Counted from the stretch's first letter, positions 1 to 6,412 are shown. The stretch is DNA of 12,729 nucleotides from an uncultured Collinsella sp. (GCA_900546105.1 URBP01000062.1:1-12729), one strand, 5' to 3'. Numbers and translations are program-made. Notes: generated from the sequence alone by a model not told the origin.

Positions 1-51
1 CGGCGACCACCGAGATCTACACTCTTTCCCTACACGACGCTCTTCCGATCT
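1..51 (+). other. Illumina P5/TruSeq universal adapter (assembly contaminant)
   Basis: These bases match, without a mismatch that I can see, the 3' 51 bases of the 58-base Illumina universal adapter. They include the flow-cell part (ACCACCGAGATCTACAC) and the read-1 primer end (GACGCTCTTCCGATCT). The adapter ends at T51, and the genomic insert begins at C52. This is library sequence left on a contig end and should not be annotated as biology. Confidence 0.97.
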
Positions 52-664
52 CGACTATCGACTGGGCATCCTCGACGAGAAGGAAGATGGAACTCCTGTC
101 TTCGGCATGAGCTTCGCCGCCCACATCGATGAGATGTGCCGCTTTATCACCCCGAACAAGATTCTTCTTGCCGAGGTATCCGATGAGGAGGCCGCCTCGA
201 GCAAGGCGGGCGCGGAATCGCGTCGTCGCATCGACGCCGCCTACGAGATTCTACGCGCCGAGACGGACTGGGAGGGCAAGCCCTTCGAAATCGTCCGCAT
301 GCCCACTGCCGAGCCGATCGAGGTTGTCATCGCCCCCGGCGACGAGGACTACGAGCTGTATAAGGGCTTCATCGACGAAATGGGCGGCAAGTTCATGGAT
401 GGCACCCCTTGGCCCGAAGGCCCCGTTCACTTTTATGCCGCAGCAAGCTACTGCAACTTCCTCATCTGCAACGGCGTCGTTCTTGGCCAGCGTTATTACC
501 ACGAAGGCATGAGCGAAGTCGTGAAGGAGAAGGACGAGCAGGCCAAGGCGGTTCTTGAGAGCTGCTTCCCCGATCGCAAGGTCATCATGATCGACTCTCT
601 CGCGCTTAACCTGTCCGGCGGCGGCGTGCACTGCTGGACCAAGGACGTGGCCGCCAGCTGCTAG
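52..664 (+). CDS. Agmatine deiminase family protein, 5'-truncated by the contig end
   Basis: This is the C-terminal part, about 203 codons, of a guanidine-modifying enzyme of the agmatine deiminase/porphyromonad PAD type. The family hydrolyses agmatine to N-carbamoylputrescine and ammonia in the cytoplasm through a cysteine thiouronium intermediate. The frame is open from base 53 with no stop, so the ATG at 107 is internal. Numbered from that Met, I see AHIDEM (His6 and Asp8, the catalytic His-x-Asp, with Ala where the family usually has Gly), the SYCNFLICNG block (residues 114-123) and the C-terminal GGGVHC with catalytic Cys176. Family members are about 350-370 residues long, so the N-terminal half, with the first catalytic Asp, is missing here. 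The gene heads a same-strand series with a carbamoyltransferase and an MFS carrier, as in agmatine catabolic operons. Family assignment is firm; agmatine as the true substrate is inference. Confidence 0.85.
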
Positions 665-681
665 CAAGTTCTTAAACTTGC
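664..681 (+). other. Small hairpin directly after the deiminase stop
   Basis: GCAAGTT and AACTTGC form a perfect 7-bp stem around the loop CTTA. The stem starts on the last base of the TAG stop. No T-run follows, so it is not a classical terminator. It may protect or process the mRNA end. Confidence 0.4.
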
Positions 682-709
682 GCTGCCTGATCCAAGCGCC
701 ACATTTACA

Positions 710-743
710 GTCCCCGAGGGATATCCGTGTTTCCCTCGGGGGC
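710..743 (+). other. GC-rich intercistronic hairpin between deiminase and carbamoyltransferase genes
   Basis: CCCCGAGGGA (712-721) and TCCCTCGGGG (732-741) pair perfectly over 10 bp around a 10-base loop. One G-T and one G-C pair extend the stem outwards to 710 and 743. The sequence after it (GCATTCG) has no T-tract, so a simple intrinsic terminator is unlikely. The position, 41 bases before the next start codon, fits an mRNA stabiliser, a processing site or a partial attenuator that lets the two genes be expressed at different levels. Confidence 0.5.
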
Positions 744-784
744 GCATTCGACACTTACCATCAAACAATTGAAAGGAAATAGGC

Positions 785-1849
785 ATGAACAACAGCCTTC
801 GCGGTCGCGACTACCTCAACATCCACGATCTTTCCTCTGAGGATTTCCGTTACCTCATCGATCTTGCCTGGAACCTCAAGGCCCAGAAAAGGTCCGGTGT
901 CGACCAGCGCTACTTCCCCGGCAAGAACGTTCTCGCCAACTTTGAGTGGGGCTCGACCCGCACTCGTTGCGCCTTTGAGACCTCTTGCAACGACCTGGGC
1001 ATGGGCTTCACCTATCTGACCAACTCCCACATGGGCGATTGCGAGACCATCGAGGATGCCATGCGCGTCTTCAACGGCATGTATGATCTCATTGTCTATC
1101 GTGCACAAAAGGACGAGCAGTTCCTCTATGATGTCGCCGACTTGGTCGATATTCCAGTCATCAATGCCCTCACCCTCGGCGATCACCCGACCCAGATGCT
1201 CGCTGACGCTCTCACGATGGAGGAGCAGTGGGGTGGTCTGCGCACGAGCCGTGGCAAGAAGATGGCCTTCGTTGGCAACTGCGCCGGCGCCCCCGTGTGG
1301 TATGGCCGTCTGTGCGCGATGCTCGACATGGACTTCCTCGCCATCGGCCCCGACGACCTCCGTCACCAGATGTGCAAGGAAATGATCGAGGAGGTTGAGG
1401 CCTGCTACGCCAAGTACGCGCCTAACAGGACCTTCACCATCACCTCTGACCTTGATGCTCTGGACGGTGTCGACGTAATCGTTACCGAGGAGTGGCGCTA
1501 CATCAACCCCGAGTGCGGCGACGAGGTTCTGGACCCCGACGACTACAACTCTTGGCTTGGCGACGCCGAGTCCCTGTACCCCTATCGCGTCACCAGTGAG
1601 CTGTGCAAGCGCACCAACAACCCCGACATCTTCTGCATGCACGAGCTCCCCTCTGTTCACAACGCAAATCACCGCGTTGGCAAGATGTTGCTCGACCAGT
1701 GCAAGAACGACCTGCATCGTGAAATCATCACCGAGGGCTTTGAGATTGCGGACGAGTGCTTTGAGGCCAACGCGTCGGTCATCTTCCGTGAGGCAGAGAA
1801 CCGTCAGCACACCATTAAGGCCGTTATGTGCGCCCTTCTGGGTCTCTAG
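785..1849 (+). CDS. Ornithine/putrescine carbamoyltransferase-like protein with altered substrate site
   Basis: A 354-residue member of the aspartate/ornithine carbamoyltransferase superfamily. These enzymes move a carbamoyl group between carbamoyl phosphate and an amine, and catabolic members run towards carbamoyl phosphate. Carbamoyl phosphate-binding motifs are intact: STRTR (57-61), HPTQ (134-137) and the C-terminal AENRQHTIKA (337-346). The second-substrate motifs are not those of ornithine transcarbamylase: HCLP is replaced by HELP (286-289), and the ornithine-binding SMG loop is absent from the expected region, residues 233-246 (VTEEWRYINPECGD). Loss of SMG fits a substrate without the amino-acid head group, as in putrescine carbamoyltransferase; the Cys-to-Glu change is not explained by that. 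AAAGGA lies 7 bases before the ATG. The stop overlaps the ribosome site of the MFS gene. The deiminase neighbour suggests a ureido substrate such as carbamoylputrescine. Superfamily certain, substrate unknown. Confidence 0.88.
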   Translation: MNNSLRGRDYLNIHDLSSEDFRYLIDLAWNLKAQKRSGVDQRYFPGKNVLANFEWGSTRTRCAFETSCNDLGMGFTYLTNSHMGDCETIEDAMRVFNGMYDLIVYRAQKDEQFLYDVADLVDIPVINALTLGDHPTQMLADALTMEEQWGGLRTSRGKKMAFVGNCAGAPVWYGRLCAMLDMDFLAIGPDDLRHQMCKEMIEEVEACYAKYAPNRTFTITSDLDALDGVDVIVTEEWRYINPECGDEVLDPDDYNSWLGDAESLYPYRVTSELCKRTNNPDIFCMHELPSVHNANHRVGKMLLDQCKNDLHREIITEGFEIADECFEANASVIFREAENRQHTIKAVMCALLGL

Positions 1850-1860
1850 GAGCTGTATCA

Positions 1861-3126
1861 ATGGAAAATGCAAAGTTAAAGAGCAGCAAGGTTTACGCAT
1901 GGGTTCTCGTGATCGCGCTCGGCCTCATGTCTGCCGGTACGACCGGATCCTATAGCGTAATCGCTGGCTCCTTCGTCGCGCCCGTGTGCGAGGAGTTCGG
2001 ATTTGACTACTCCATCTTCTCGTATTACTTCACTGCAACGCTCATTGGTCTTGCAGCGGCTCTTCCGTTTGTCGGAAAACTCATCCCCAAGGTTGTTGGC
2101 AAGTTTTGGCTCCCCGTCGTCGAGCTTATTCTGCTCGCCGCTGGCGCAGGCATGGCCTTCTACACCGAAGTCTGGATGTTCATCGCAGCTGGTGCTTTGA
2201 TTGGCGTTTGCTTCGCCTTCACTACCGGCGTCGCCATGTCCGATGTTATTGACCAGTGGTTCAAAAAATCTGGCGGCCTGGCAATTGGTCTCGCTTGGGC
2301 AGTGAACTCGATTTACATGCTCATCATGAGTCCCGTCATCACCTCTGTCATTGAGGCTGCTGGCTGGAGGACTGGTTATCTGGTGCTCGCTGGCGTCTCC
2401 GCCGTGCTCATTCTTCCCGCTTCCATCCTGATCATCCGCTATAAGCCCCGGGACAAGGGCATGCTGCCCTATGGCTATGTCGAAGGCGAGACGGTCGCCG
2501 AGACCGAGGAGACGACCGAGGATAGTGCACGTGGCGTTAGCTACGCACGCGCTATTAAGTCGCCTGCATTCTTTTTCTGCATCGGCTTCCTCTGCCTCGT
2601 TCAGCTTACTTGCTGCATGAACCAGCTGTTCCCCACCTATGCCGCCGAGGTCGGCTTTAGCCCCATGGTGGGTGGCTTCATGGTTTCCGCCGCATCGCTG
2701 TTCGACCTGTTCCTCAACCCGATCGTCGGTACCACTTGCGATAAGTTTGGCAGCACCAAGGCCATTCTGAGCTGGCTCGCCGTCTCGATTCTCTCCTTTG
2801 TCATGCTCATGATGAGCAGCGGCAACTCGACGCTCAGCATTCTTGCTGCCGGTGTTAACGACGTCATGTACGTCATCGCCGGCACCGCTCTGACCGTTTT
2901 GGTGATGGACGTCTTTGGCTCCCGTGACTTTGGTCGCATCTTCGCGCTCATCTGCTCCGTGGGCTATATCGTCGGCGCCTTTGGCATGCCCGTCATGATG
3001 AAGGTATACGAGCTTGTCGGCTCCTTCCAGGGCGTTTTCATCTTCTGTATTGCATGCAACGTCATCATCGGTCTGTTCTTGCTGCTGGCAAAGAAGACTG
3101 GTAAGAGCCTCTCTTGGGACGAATAG
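1861..3126 (+). CDS. MFS transporter, oxalate/formate antiporter (OFA)-like
   Basis: A 421-residue, strongly hydrophobic carrier with a pattern consistent with 12 membrane segments in two halves. MFS features are DQWFKKSGGLAIG (131-143), RYKPRDKGMLPYG (193-205) at the end of the first half, an acidic central loop (about 207-225, rich in E and T), and GTTCDKFGSTKAI (290-302) as the second-half loop motif. The overall look is that of OFA-type carriers for small organic anions; the solute here cannot be read from sequence. The start at 1861 is preferred over an in-frame ATG at 1828 because AGGAG (1848-1852) sits 8 bases upstream and the earlier start would overlap the carbamoyltransferase. It lies 11 bases after that gene and is followed by a terminator, so it is the last gene of the operon. 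It could import the guanidino substrate or export the amine product, the place held by the AguD antiporter in classical operons. Confidence 0.88.
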   Translation: MENAKLKSSKVYAWVLVIALGLMSAGTTGSYSVIAGSFVAPVCEEFGFDYSIFSYYFTATLIGLAAALPFVGKLIPKVVGKFWLPVVELILLAAGAGMAFYTEVWMFIAAGALIGVCFAFTTGVAMSDVIDQWFKKSGGLAIGLAWAVNSIYMLIMSPVITSVIEAAGWRTGYLVLAGVSAVLILPASILIIRYKPRDKGMLPYGYVEGETVAETEETTEDSARGVSYARAIKSPAFFFCIGFLCLVQLTCCMNQLFPTYAAEVGFSPMVGGFMVSAASLFDLFLNPIVGTTCDKFGSTKAILSWLAVSILSFVMLMMSSGNSTLSILAAGVNDVMYVIAGTALTVLVMDVFGSRDFGRIFALICSVGYIVGAFGMPVMMKVYELVGSFQGVFIFCIACNVIIGLFLLLAKKTGKSLSWDE

Positions 3127-3176
3127 TTCGATTCGTCTTAGTCATACGCTGTAGGAGTTAATCTGCAGCAGCTTTA

Positions 3177-3205
3177 GGGCATCGGCTAACGCCGGTGCCC
3201 TTTTT
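3177..3205 (+). terminator. Intrinsic terminator of the deiminase-carbamoyltransferase-MFS operon
   Basis: GGGCATCGGC and GCCGGTGCCC form a 10-bp stem with one T-G wobble around the loop TAAC. TTTTT follows at once. It lies 50 bases after the MFS stop and works on the + strand only; the other strand has no T-run after the stem. Confidence 0.88.
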
Positions 3206-3210
3206 CATGG

Positions 3211-3243
3211 AATGTGACAAAGGGACAGTCCCTTTGTCACATT
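3211..3243. repeat. Perfect 33-bp palindrome, copy 1
   Basis: AATGTGACAAAGGGAC and its exact reverse complement flank a single central A at 3227, giving two 16-base arms. A second copy lies at 5046-5076. It sits between the MFS terminator and the stop codon of the - strand gene (3249), a typical place for a dispersed extragenic palindrome. If transcribed it folds into a long hairpin. Confidence 0.9.
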
Positions 3244-3248
3244 TGCGC

Positions 3249-4382
3249 CTAGCTCGTTTTGCCCATCAGCGTAATACGGACGCTTGGATGGGTGTACTCG
3301 TCAAACTCGTCCTCGGGATCCGTATCAAACGAGTAATACGTTTTGATGAGGTCGTCACTCGTCCTGATAGAGATTCTCTCGTAGAGTGAGCCGTTCAAAA
3401 ATGCCTGCCTAAACTCTTTGGGGAGTTTCTGCGGTGCCAAGAGCTCGGGGCTCACCGTCTTGACGTCAACGGTTTGAACGGCAGAGGAAAGCTCGTCAAG
3501 CTCGCGTTCGATGCGGGCAAGGTTATCCTCGAGGCTCGCGCTGGGGTCGACCTCTGCCGCGTAGCTCACTTCCTTGAGCGTCCCCTTGTTGTCAAAGTCC
3601 AGATACGTATAGGTCTTCTGGGCGTCGGAGTCGCCTTCGTGCAGATAGCCGCGGACATGATAGCCGTAATCTTGATATCGCTCGTAGGGGTCATCGGCGG
3701 ACACGTACTCGCATGCGGGCTCTAATGCTTTGCGGGCGATGGCGATCTGCTCGGCCGCGGCCGCGGCGTTCTGTTGCATCTCGATGTTTCCCTGCGCCAG
3801 CTGCGGGATATAGGCACCGCACACGATTGCGAGGGGCAGTGCCACAAGCGCGACGATCCACTTTTTTGCACGGGGGATAGGCACGCCACAGGCCTCTGCC
3901 ATGGCCTTTGCGTTGGCAAAGCTTTCGGCAAGCACGTCTGCCGCGGTGGCGACGGCGCCTACGGCAGCGGCGACTTCTGCCGCGCCGCCCAGGTTGCGTG
4001 CGGTCTCGTTGTCGCTGTTCTTGAGCAGGCGCGCGGCGGCCTGCGTACCGATAACACCTGCGATTTGTGCCGAGCGGTCTTTCTCAGCCTGCTCAACGAC
4101 GAGTCGGTGCTGCATTTCTTTCCACTGCTTGCCGCGCATGCCAAAGCGCGGCGCGAGCGCGCAGTAGCAGAAGATGGCGAGCTCGACGGCGGTGAGCGCC
4201 AAGGCGGTCATCATGCCCGTCTCCTGGAAGCTTTCATGATGGAAGACGATATCGTCAATCATTTCGAAGGGAATGATCAAAAAAGGCAGCACAAACGCCA
4301 TGGCAAGCGCCGCGCCGGCAACCTTGGGACAGATGCAGTATCGCTGGATGCGCTTGCGTTCTTGTTCGGAAAGTGTAGCCAT
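3249..4382 (-). CDS. Membrane protein of unknown function with three predicted TM segments
   Basis: I do not recognise this 377-residue protein. It starts MATLSEQERK with a basic N-terminus. Hydrophobic segments lie at about 21-39, 57-77 and 175-193. Between the second and third is an Ala-rich, probably helical stretch of about 95 residues. After the third comes a polar C-terminal domain of about 180 residues, with an early helical part (AAAAAEQIAIARKAL, 206-220) and mixed strand-like sequence rich in Tyr, Asp and Glu. With three segments, the two long soluble parts should lie on opposite faces of the membrane. An in-frame ATG 18 codons upstream exists, but AAGGAG stands just before the ATG at 4382, and the upstream extension (RPAPHAPQRPP) looks like translated leader. 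The gene follows the DUF3592-type gene by 63 bases on the same strand, so they are probably co-transcribed. Confidence 0.72.
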   Translation of the reverse strand: MATLSEQERKRIQRYCICPKVAGAALAMAFVLPFLIIPFEMIDDIVFHHESFQETGMMTALALTAVELAIFCYCALAPRFGMRGKQWKEMQHRLVVEQAEKDRSAQIAGVIGTQAAARLLKNSDNETARNLGGAAEVAAAVGAVATAADVLAESFANAKAMAEACGVPIPRAKKWIVALVALPLAIVCGAYIPQLAQGNIEMQQNAAAAAEQIAIARKALEPACEYVSADDPYERYQDYGYHVRGYLHEGDSDAQKTYTYLDFDNKGTLKEVSYAAEVDPSASLEDNLARIERELDELSSAVQTVDVKTVSPELLAPQKLPKEFRQAFLNGSLYERISIRTSDDLIKTYYSFDTDPEDEFDEYTHPSVRITLMGKTS

Positions 4383-4445
4383 AGCTGCTCCTTGGTGTCG
4401 TGGCGGTCGTTGCGGCGCATGGGGTGCGGGGCGCATCAGTTTGAG

Positions 4446-4973
4446 CTAGCGCTGGATAAGAACATAGAGCAAGATGCTCATCGCGATGAGCAAGAAGCCT
4501 GCGATGTTAAACATCAGTGTGGCAAAGTTGCCCACGATGGGGCGTTCGACATAGCTTTTGTCTGGGTTGCTGGGGTTGTAGTACACGGTCATTTGGCTAC
4601 CGAGGGGCCAAAGCTGCTCCGCGAGGGTGCCTAGGCGGGCGATGGGGCCTGTCTGCACGTGCAGCCAGCCCTTGGCGTCTTCGTAGGCGGTGGCTTGCGT
4701 GCGGATGGGGAGTCCCGACAAGCTTTTGGTCTTTATGCCACGGAATTGTTTTTTCGCGCGGTATTGCGTGCCGTCGACGGCGTATTCCAAAACGGGATAC
4801 ATCCTGCCTTCGCCCATAAAGCGATGGTCGATGACCGTTCCCATGGTCACGGCGGTACAGGCCTTGGCTTTCTTGCGAGCGGCGGCTTTCATGAGCGCGC
4901 TCACTCCGATAAGCAGGATGCCGATGCCCCCAACCAAGATGAGCGCGAGCAGGGATATCTGCGACGTGGTCAC
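4446..4973 (-). CDS. DUF3592-type membrane protein
   Basis: A 175-residue protein with a membrane segment at each end (about 6-28 and 150-172) and a soluble middle. The middle has the DUF3592 pattern: a PVLEYAVDGTQYRAKK strand region (60-75) and VYYNPSNPDKSYVE (130-143) before the second segment. The biochemical role of this family is not known to me. The start codon is GTG (4971-4973), supported by AAAGGAG 6 bases upstream; there is no ATG nearby that keeps the first membrane segment. A TATACT -10-like element lies about 40 bases upstream on the - strand (complement of 5012-5017), but the -35 region is poor. It is probably the first gene of a two-gene unit with the membrane protein downstream. 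Confidence 0.75.
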   Translation of the reverse strand: MTTSQISLLALILVGGIGILLIGVSALMKAAARKKAKACTAVTMGTVIDHRFMGEGRMYPVLEYAVDGTQYRAKKQFRGIKTKSLSGLPIRTQATAYEDAKGWLHVQTGPIARLGTLAEQLWPLGSQMTVYYNPSNPDKSYVERPIVGNFATLMFNIAGFLLIAMSILLYVLIQR

Positions 4974-5045
4974 GGCGTTCTCCTTTGGCGCGATACCGTC
5001 ATATGTGACTCAGTATAGAGAACCCCCGCCCTCGGTGGGCGTATT

Positions 5046-5076
5046 ATGTGACAAAGGGACAGTCCCTTTGTCACAT
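5046..5076. repeat. Perfect 31-bp palindrome, copy 2
   Basis: ATGTGACAAAGGGAC and its exact complement surround a central A at 5061, giving 15-base arms. It is identical to copy 1 except that the outermost pair is lost (T opposite T at 5045 and 5077). It lies between the divergent DUF3592 and dihydrouridine synthase genes and ends 14 bases before the synthase ATG. The two copies bracket the - strand gene pair. Confidence 0.9.
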
Positions 5077-5090
5077 TGATTTGAGAATGG

Positions 5091-6050
5091 ATGTTGATGT
5101 ATTTATCGCTGGCTCCTATGGAGGGGATTACCGGGCATGTGTTCCGTCGCGTGCATGCGGAGTGCTTCGGCGCGCTCGATTGTTATTACACGCCGTTTTT
5201 GCCGCCGCCGCGGGTGGGCAATCGCTTTGGCGGCAAGGCGTTTAAAGAGGTCGATCCTGCCAACAACCAGGGACTTAACGTGGTGCCCCAGCTGATGTCC
5301 AAGAATGCGGACGAGTTTGTGTGGGCGGCGCAGGTGCTTGCCGATATGGGCTACCGCGAGGTCAATCTCAACCTTGGCTGCCCCTCGGGTACGGTTGTCG
5401 CCAAGGGCAAGGGATCGGGCTTTTTGCGCAACTTGGACGAGCTCGAGGCGTTCTTGAGCGATGTGTGCGAACACTCGCCGTTGCCGGTGTCGGTAAAAAC
5501 CAGGCTGGGGCTGGAGAGCGACGACGAATACGAGCGCGTGCTCAACCTGTACTGTCGCATGCCGCTGGCAGAACTGATCGTGCATCCGCGCGTACAAAAG
5601 GACCGCTATACGGGCTCGCCGCGCAAGGAGTTCTATGGCGAGACGCTGGAGCGTGCGCCGTTTCCGGTCGCCTACAACGGCGACATTTTTGATCTTGAGG
5701 ATATGGATTCGCTGGTGGAGGCCTATCCCGGGACACGCCATGTGATGCTGGGGCGTGGCTTGCTCGCGAATCCCGCGCTCGCTCGTATGGTCAAGGGCGG
5801 CCCTGCTGCAACGGCTGCTGAGCTGCAGCGCTTCCACGACACGCTGTTTGCGGCCTATGCGGACGAGATCGGCGGTAACGCGGTTTTTCGCATGAAAGAG
5901 TGGTGGTTCTACGCCAAATGCGCCTTCGCCGACCCCGCTACCGTTCACAAACTCGTACGCAAGACTAAAAAGGTCGACGAATACCGCGCCGCCGTCGAGC
6001 GCGTCTTTCGCGAGCAGCCACTTGCACCCATAGCCCGCTTCCACGGCTAG
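5091..6050 (+). CDS. dus: tRNA-dihydrouridine synthase family protein
   Basis: A 319-residue flavoenzyme of the Dus family, which reduces uridine in the tRNA D-loop using FMN and NADPH. Family motifs appear in order: LAPMEGIT (7-14, FMN-binding start of the TIM barrel), VNLNLGCPSG (91-100) with the catalytic Cys97, SVKTRLG (134-140) with the FMN-contacting Lys136, VHPR (164-167) and YTGSP (173-177), YNGDI (195-199), and VMLGRGLLANP (218-228) for phosphate binding. Length is normal for the family. The start is uncertain: ATG at 5091 or at 5097 (MYLSLAPMEG) would both place the barrel correctly, and the ribosome site is weak (GAG or GGATG). The gene stands alone on this strand, with a long palindrome just upstream and repeats just after its stop. 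Which D-loop position it modifies cannot be told. Confidence 0.92.
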   Translation: MLMYLSLAPMEGITGHVFRRVHAECFGALDCYYTPFLPPPRVGNRFGGKAFKEVDPANNQGLNVVPQLMSKNADEFVWAAQVLADMGYREVNLNLGCPSGTVVAKGKGSGFLRNLDELEAFLSDVCEHSPLPVSVKTRLGLESDDEYERVLNLYCRMPLAELIVHPRVQKDRYTGSPRKEFYGETLERAPFPVAYNGDIFDLEDMDSLVEAYPGTRHVMLGRGLLANPALARMVKGGPAATAAELQRFHDTLFAAYADEIGGNAVFRMKEWWFYAKCAFADPATVHKLVRKTKKVDEYRAAVERVFREQPLAPIARFHG

Positions 6051-6054
6051 TTAG

Positions 6055-6104
6055 TCATTGGGGACGTTCTTTAACGACTACGCATTTAAGTACGTCCCCA
6101 ATGA
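6055..6104. repeat. Inverted repeat of the GGGGAC type after the dus gene
   Basis: TCATTGGGGACGT (6055-6067) is perfectly matched by its reverse complement ACGTCCCCAATGA (6092-6104), with 24 bases between the arms. It begins 5 bases after the dus stop, in the gap between convergent genes, and could end or protect transcripts from either side. There is no T-run next to the stem. Confidence 0.8.
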
Positions 6105-6140
6105 GTGAAACTACTCATTTAAGTGCGTCCCCAATGAGTG
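6083..6140. repeat. Two tandem 25-bp copies of a CATTTAAG...GTCCCCAATGAGTG unit
   Basis: The unit at 6083-6107 recurs at 6116-6140 with a single difference (A6092 against G6125), and the copies start 33 bases apart. The first copy also holds the right arm of the inverted repeat at 6055-6104. This looks like a small cluster of a dispersed intergenic repeat in the gap between dus and the glutaredoxin gene. Confidence 0.8.
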
Positions 6141-6166
6141 GGGGCGAGCCGGTCGCAACGCGAGTG

Positions 6167-6412
6167 TTAGAGTAGGTTCTCCTGTGCCCACGCGATGATG
6201 TCGCTCGACTCGTAGAGCGGCTTGCCGTCGATGAACAAGCAGGGAACCTGGCGTTTTCCGCCGATGGCGATGAGCGTCTGCTCGGCATCGGAATCGGTCG
6301 AGATATTACGCTCGGGGATGGTCACGCCGTTATCGGCCAGGAAACGCTTGACCTTTATGCAATACGGGCAGCCGGTCATAACGTAGAGCGCGAGCTCGTG
6401 ATCAGTAGCCAT
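6167..6412 (-). CDS. Glutaredoxin
   Basis: A complete 81-residue, single-domain glutaredoxin. The dithiol active site CPYC lies near residue 15, after a short strand (LALYVMTG). The cis-proline region KRQVPCLFIDGKPL and the C-terminal SSDIIAWAQENL helix complete the thioredoxin fold. It transfers electrons in the cytoplasm to disulphides or glutathione-like mixed disulphides; since many Actinobacteria do not make glutathione, the physiological partner is open. An upstream in-frame ATG would add 13 residues, but GGAG stands about 6 bases before the ATG at 6412, and family members begin close to this point. It follows the XRE-TipAS regulator gene by 51 bases on the same strand, which suggests co-transcription and a thiol- or redox-linked role for the regulator. 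Confidence 0.93.
   Translation of the reverse strand: MATDHELALYVMTGCPYCIKVKRFLADNGVTIPERNISTDSDAEQTLIAIGGKRQVPCLFIDGKPLYESSDIIAWAQENLL

Noticed and set aside
785..1849. Ordinary biosynthetic ornithine carbamoyltransferase (argF)
   Set aside because: The ornithine-binding SMG loop is missing, HCLP is changed to HELP, and the neighbours are catabolic rather than arginine-biosynthetic.
761..1900. A 379-codon open frame on the - strand
   Set aside because: It is the complementary shadow of the carbamoyltransferase gene, whose own motifs and ribosome site are clear.
3211..3243. CRP/FNR-type operator reading of the TGTGAC...GTCACA palindrome
   Set aside because: The TGTGA and TCACA halves are present, but they are separated by 19 bases rather than the 6 of a CRP site. 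The perfect symmetry through the centre and the second copy fit a dispersed repeat better.
3774..4634. A 286-codon open frame on the + strand
   Set aside because: It overlaps both - strand membrane genes, is rich in Cys, His and Gly in no recognisable pattern, and lacks a convincing start. The opposite-strand genes have membrane segments and ribosome sites.
5103..6044. A 313-codon open frame antisense to dus
   Set aside because: The + strand carries every Dus motif in order; the antisense frame shows none of any family.
6083..6140. CRISPR-like array from the two 25-base direct repeats
   Set aside because: Only two copies are present, the interval between them is just 8 bases, and no cas gene is in the window.
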